Below are positions 5,264 through 6,688 of a stretch of 6,688 nt of DNA, one piece after another. The translations under genes and the position numbers were made by a program. The notes beneath the pieces are model-generated. The model ran no database searches. It saw nothing but the letters and a program-made list of their open reading frames with translations, and was not told where the DNA came from. Source of the DNA: Euryarchaeota archaeon UBA486 (GTDB taxonomy: Archaea > Thermoplasmatota > Poseidoniia > Poseidoniales > Poseidoniaceae); NCBI GenBank assembly GCA_002497765.1, contig DAET01000062.1, forward strand, positions 1 to 6,688. Direction: 5' to 3'. How positions within the stretch are numbered: position 1 is the first letter of the stretch; each line of letters opens with the position of its first letter.

Positions 5264-6097
5264 ATGCCTGAGGGACCTGAAATTCGTCGAGCAGCCGATC
5301 GAATCGGGAAAGCGCTCGTCGGCAAGGTCATCGAAGACGGCAACTGGCCGTTTCCGACCCTTCAGCAGGCCGATTCCCTCATTCTCGGCCATGAAGTGCT
5401 CAGCGTCACCAGCCGCGCCAAAGCCATGCTGATTCGCTTCAGCAGCGGCTGGACCATGTACAGCCACAACCAGCTCTACGGTCGTTGGACGGTTCATCTG
5501 AAAACCACCGACCCCCGCTCAAACCGCTCACTTCGAGCCGAATTTCTGACCGACAAGCACGCCGTTCGGCTGTGGTCCGCCACCGACATCGTCCTCGTGC
5601 CGACACCAGAGGAAAACGCCCACCCCTTCCTCGCTCGCCTCGGCCCCGATGTTCTGGACGAAGACATCACCGCCAACGACCTGCTCACGCACCTGAAATC
5701 CAAGGGCATCCACCGCAAGAAAGGTGCCACGCTGATGCTCGACCAGCGCAGCTTTGCCGGTTTGGGCAACTACCTGCGCTCTGAGATTCTCCACGCTGCG
5801 GGCGTCCACCCCGACGACCGACCGTGCGACCTTGACGAAGACACACTCAAACGCTGGGCGGACTGCATCAAGTCGGTCACCGTCCAAGCCTACGAGCATG
5901 GAGGCATCACGGTCGACCTTGACGTGGCGGAGGCCAGCAAAGCCCGCGGTGAGCCCCGTCGGATGTGGCGTCACGCCGTGTTTTGTCGAAACGACCGCCC
6001 CTGCTTGACGTGCGGCGATTTGGTGCTTCGTGTCCGCTACGCCGGTCGTCGTCTCGACTATTGTCCAACGTGTCAGCCCGCCCGCCGTGGCTCATGA
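5264..6097 (+). CDS. nei: Endonuclease VIII (Nei), Fpg/Nei family DNA glycosylase/AP lyase
   Basis: Nei removes oxidised pyrimidines from DNA and cuts the resulting abasic strand by beta,delta-elimination. The 277-residue product begins MPEGPEIRRAAD, the N-terminus of E. coli Nei. Pro2 is the Schiff-base nucleophile once Met is removed, and Glu3 is the catalytic acid. Lys53 (SRAKAM) matches the conserved beta-hairpin lysine. YSHNQLYGRW and HPFLARLGPDVLD also follow Nei rather than Fpg. The helix-two-turn-helix lies around LDQRSFAGLGNYLRSEIL, and the protein ends in a C-x2-C-x16-C-x2-C zinc finger (CLTC ... CPTC) with a conserved arginine just before the last pair. The frame is open upstream, with ATG at 5192, but the chemistry requires proline at the N-terminus, so ATG 5264 is right. 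Nei is mainly bacterial and patchy in archaea, suggesting acquisition. The gene ends inside the stop codon region of the convergent photolyase. Confidence 0.95.
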   Translation: MPEGPEIRRAADRIGKALVGKVIEDGNWPFPTLQQADSLILGHEVLSVTSRAKAMLIRFSSGWTMYSHNQLYGRWTVHLKTTDPRSNRSLRAEFLTDKHAVRLWSATDIVLVPTPEENAHPFLARLGPDVLDEDITANDLLTHLKSKGIHRKKGATLMLDQRSFAGLGNYLRSEILHAAGVHPDDRPCDLDEDTLKRWADCIKSVTVQAYEHGGITVDLDVAEASKARGEPRRMWRHAVFCRNDRPCLTCGDLVLRVRYAGRRLDYCPTCQPARRGS

Positions 6098-6688
6098 CCA
6101 CGAGCGAAGATCGCCCTGTGAGGGCGGGCGAACCTCCTCGCCCTTCAGCAAGGTGGACCGCACGTGTTCGAAGGTGGCTTCGTCCAGTGCTTTCTCTTCA
6201 TCGGCCCGCCGTGCCACGTTCTTCATGGCGATGGCCATCCGGTGATTGCCTGTGAACGACGGCCCGTGTCGGTTGAGATAAGCCCAATACAAACGGGTCA
6301 TCGGGCAGGTTTTCTTGTGATGGAACTGGCAGGACTTGCAGTGGTCGCTCATCCGATTGATGTAGGCTGAACCAGCCACGTAGGGTTTGGTCATCATGGC
6401 GGTTCCCAGCGCAAAGGTTCCCATGCCGAGCACGTTGGGCTCCACCACCCAGTCGTAGGCATCGATGAACGCAGCGTGAAACCAGTCCGTCAGCTCACGG
6501 GGGTTCACATCAAGCAGGTTAGCGATGTTGCTGAGCACCATGAGCCGAGGAATGTGATGCGTCCAACCGTCCTCCATGACCGATTCGACCGACGCATCAA
6601 GGCAGCGCAGACCGCTGGTTGTTCCCCAGTAGGCCTGCGGCAACGGATTGGACTGCGAGAGATGATTTGGGTGGGGTTCCTCGTCCTG
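6092..6688 (-). CDS. FeS-type cryptochrome/(6-4) photolyase (PhrB-like), C-terminal part
   Basis: This is the C-terminal 198 residues of a gene whose 5' part lies beyond the right edge; the frame is open to position 6688. The family (prokaryotic (6-4) photolyases and FeS-cryptochromes, roughly 500 residues) repairs UV photoproducts in DNA with light, using FAD and a [4Fe-4S] cluster. Numbering the visible residues from the edge, the four cluster cysteines are C29 (GLRCLD), C117, C120 and C128 (CKSC ... TCP). The C29-C117 and C117-C120 spacings of 88 and 3 equal those I recall for Agrobacterium PhrB (C350, C438, C441). The pair H44-H45 in THHIPRLMV falls at PhrB H365/H366. W21, W69 and Y78 align with residues I recall from its electron-transfer chain. 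YINRMSDHC and YWAYLNRH are family signatures. Its TGA (6094-6092) overlaps the end of nei by 6 bp, tail to tail. Confidence 0.93.
   Translation of the reverse strand, partial: QDEEPHPNHLSQSNPLPQAYWGTTSGLRCLDASVESVMEDGWTHHIPRLMVLSNIANLLDVNPRELTDWFHAAFIDAYDWVVEPNVLGMGTFALGTAMMTKPYVAGSAYINRMSDHCKSCQFHHKKTCPMTRLYWAYLNRHGPSFTGNHRMAIAMKNVARRADEEKALDEATFEHVRSTLLKGEEVRPPSQGDLRSWS

Noticed and set aside
1..6688. CRISPR array, tRNA, rRNA, insertion sequence or toxin-antitoxin pair
   Set aside because: I looked for regularly spaced repeats, tRNA-like arms, transposase motifs and terminal inverted repeats and found none. The coupled small genes at 4131-5187 are membrane proteins without toxin or antitoxin features.

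Overview
The window looks like a piece of chromosome from a marine planktonic archaeon, most likely Marine Group II / Poseidoniales (Thermoplasmatota) or a relative. That assignment is an inference from three things. Genes are densely packed and moderately GC-rich. Gene starts behave in an archaeal way: several have no Shine-Dalgarno (SD) sequence but an A/T-rich, TATA-like element about 26 nt before the start codon. Bacterial-type housekeeping enzymes (FolB, Nei, parvulin, FeS-type photolyase) sit beside proteins that look archaeal or unassigned. No rRNA or other marker gene is present to settle it.

Layout, left to right. 1-116 is a short non-coding stretch with two small perfect hairpins and a weak promoter-like element. 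117-686 is a UbiX-type flavin prenyltransferase, followed on the same strand by a membrane-anchored M28 zinc peptidase with a cytoplasmic SAP domain (746-2491). 2530-2823 is a stand-alone PpiC-type parvulin, and its stop codon overlaps the ribosome-binding site of a FolB dihydroneopterin aldolase (2833-3195). Two genes I cannot name follow: a cysteine-rich putative zinc-ribbon protein (3231-3716) and a 106-residue soluble protein (3749-4069). 4131-4628 and 4633-5187 form a tight two-gene membrane-protein unit of unknown function. 5264-6097 is an endonuclease VIII (Nei). It meets, tail to tail, the 3' part of a (6-4)-photolyase-like FeS flavoprotein on the minus strand (6092-6688, cut by the window edge). 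The two stop codons share the palindrome TCATGA.

The window is mostly ordinary housekeeping and repair content, and I see no mobile element, CRISPR array, tRNA or rRNA. The most interesting structure is the arrangement of start sites. Genes that begin a transcription unit appear leaderless, with a TATA-like box centred about 25-27 nt upstream. Genes in second position carry GGTGA exactly 4 nt before the start codon. This splits the plus strand into probable units: ubiX-M28, parvulin-folB, the zinc-ribbon gene, the 106-residue gene, the membrane pair, and nei. Functionally, nei and the photolyase form a light- and oxidation-damage DNA repair corner. FolB and UbiX point to folate and prenyl-FMN cofactor synthesis. 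The SAP-membrane-M28 protein suggests cell-surface peptide degradation.
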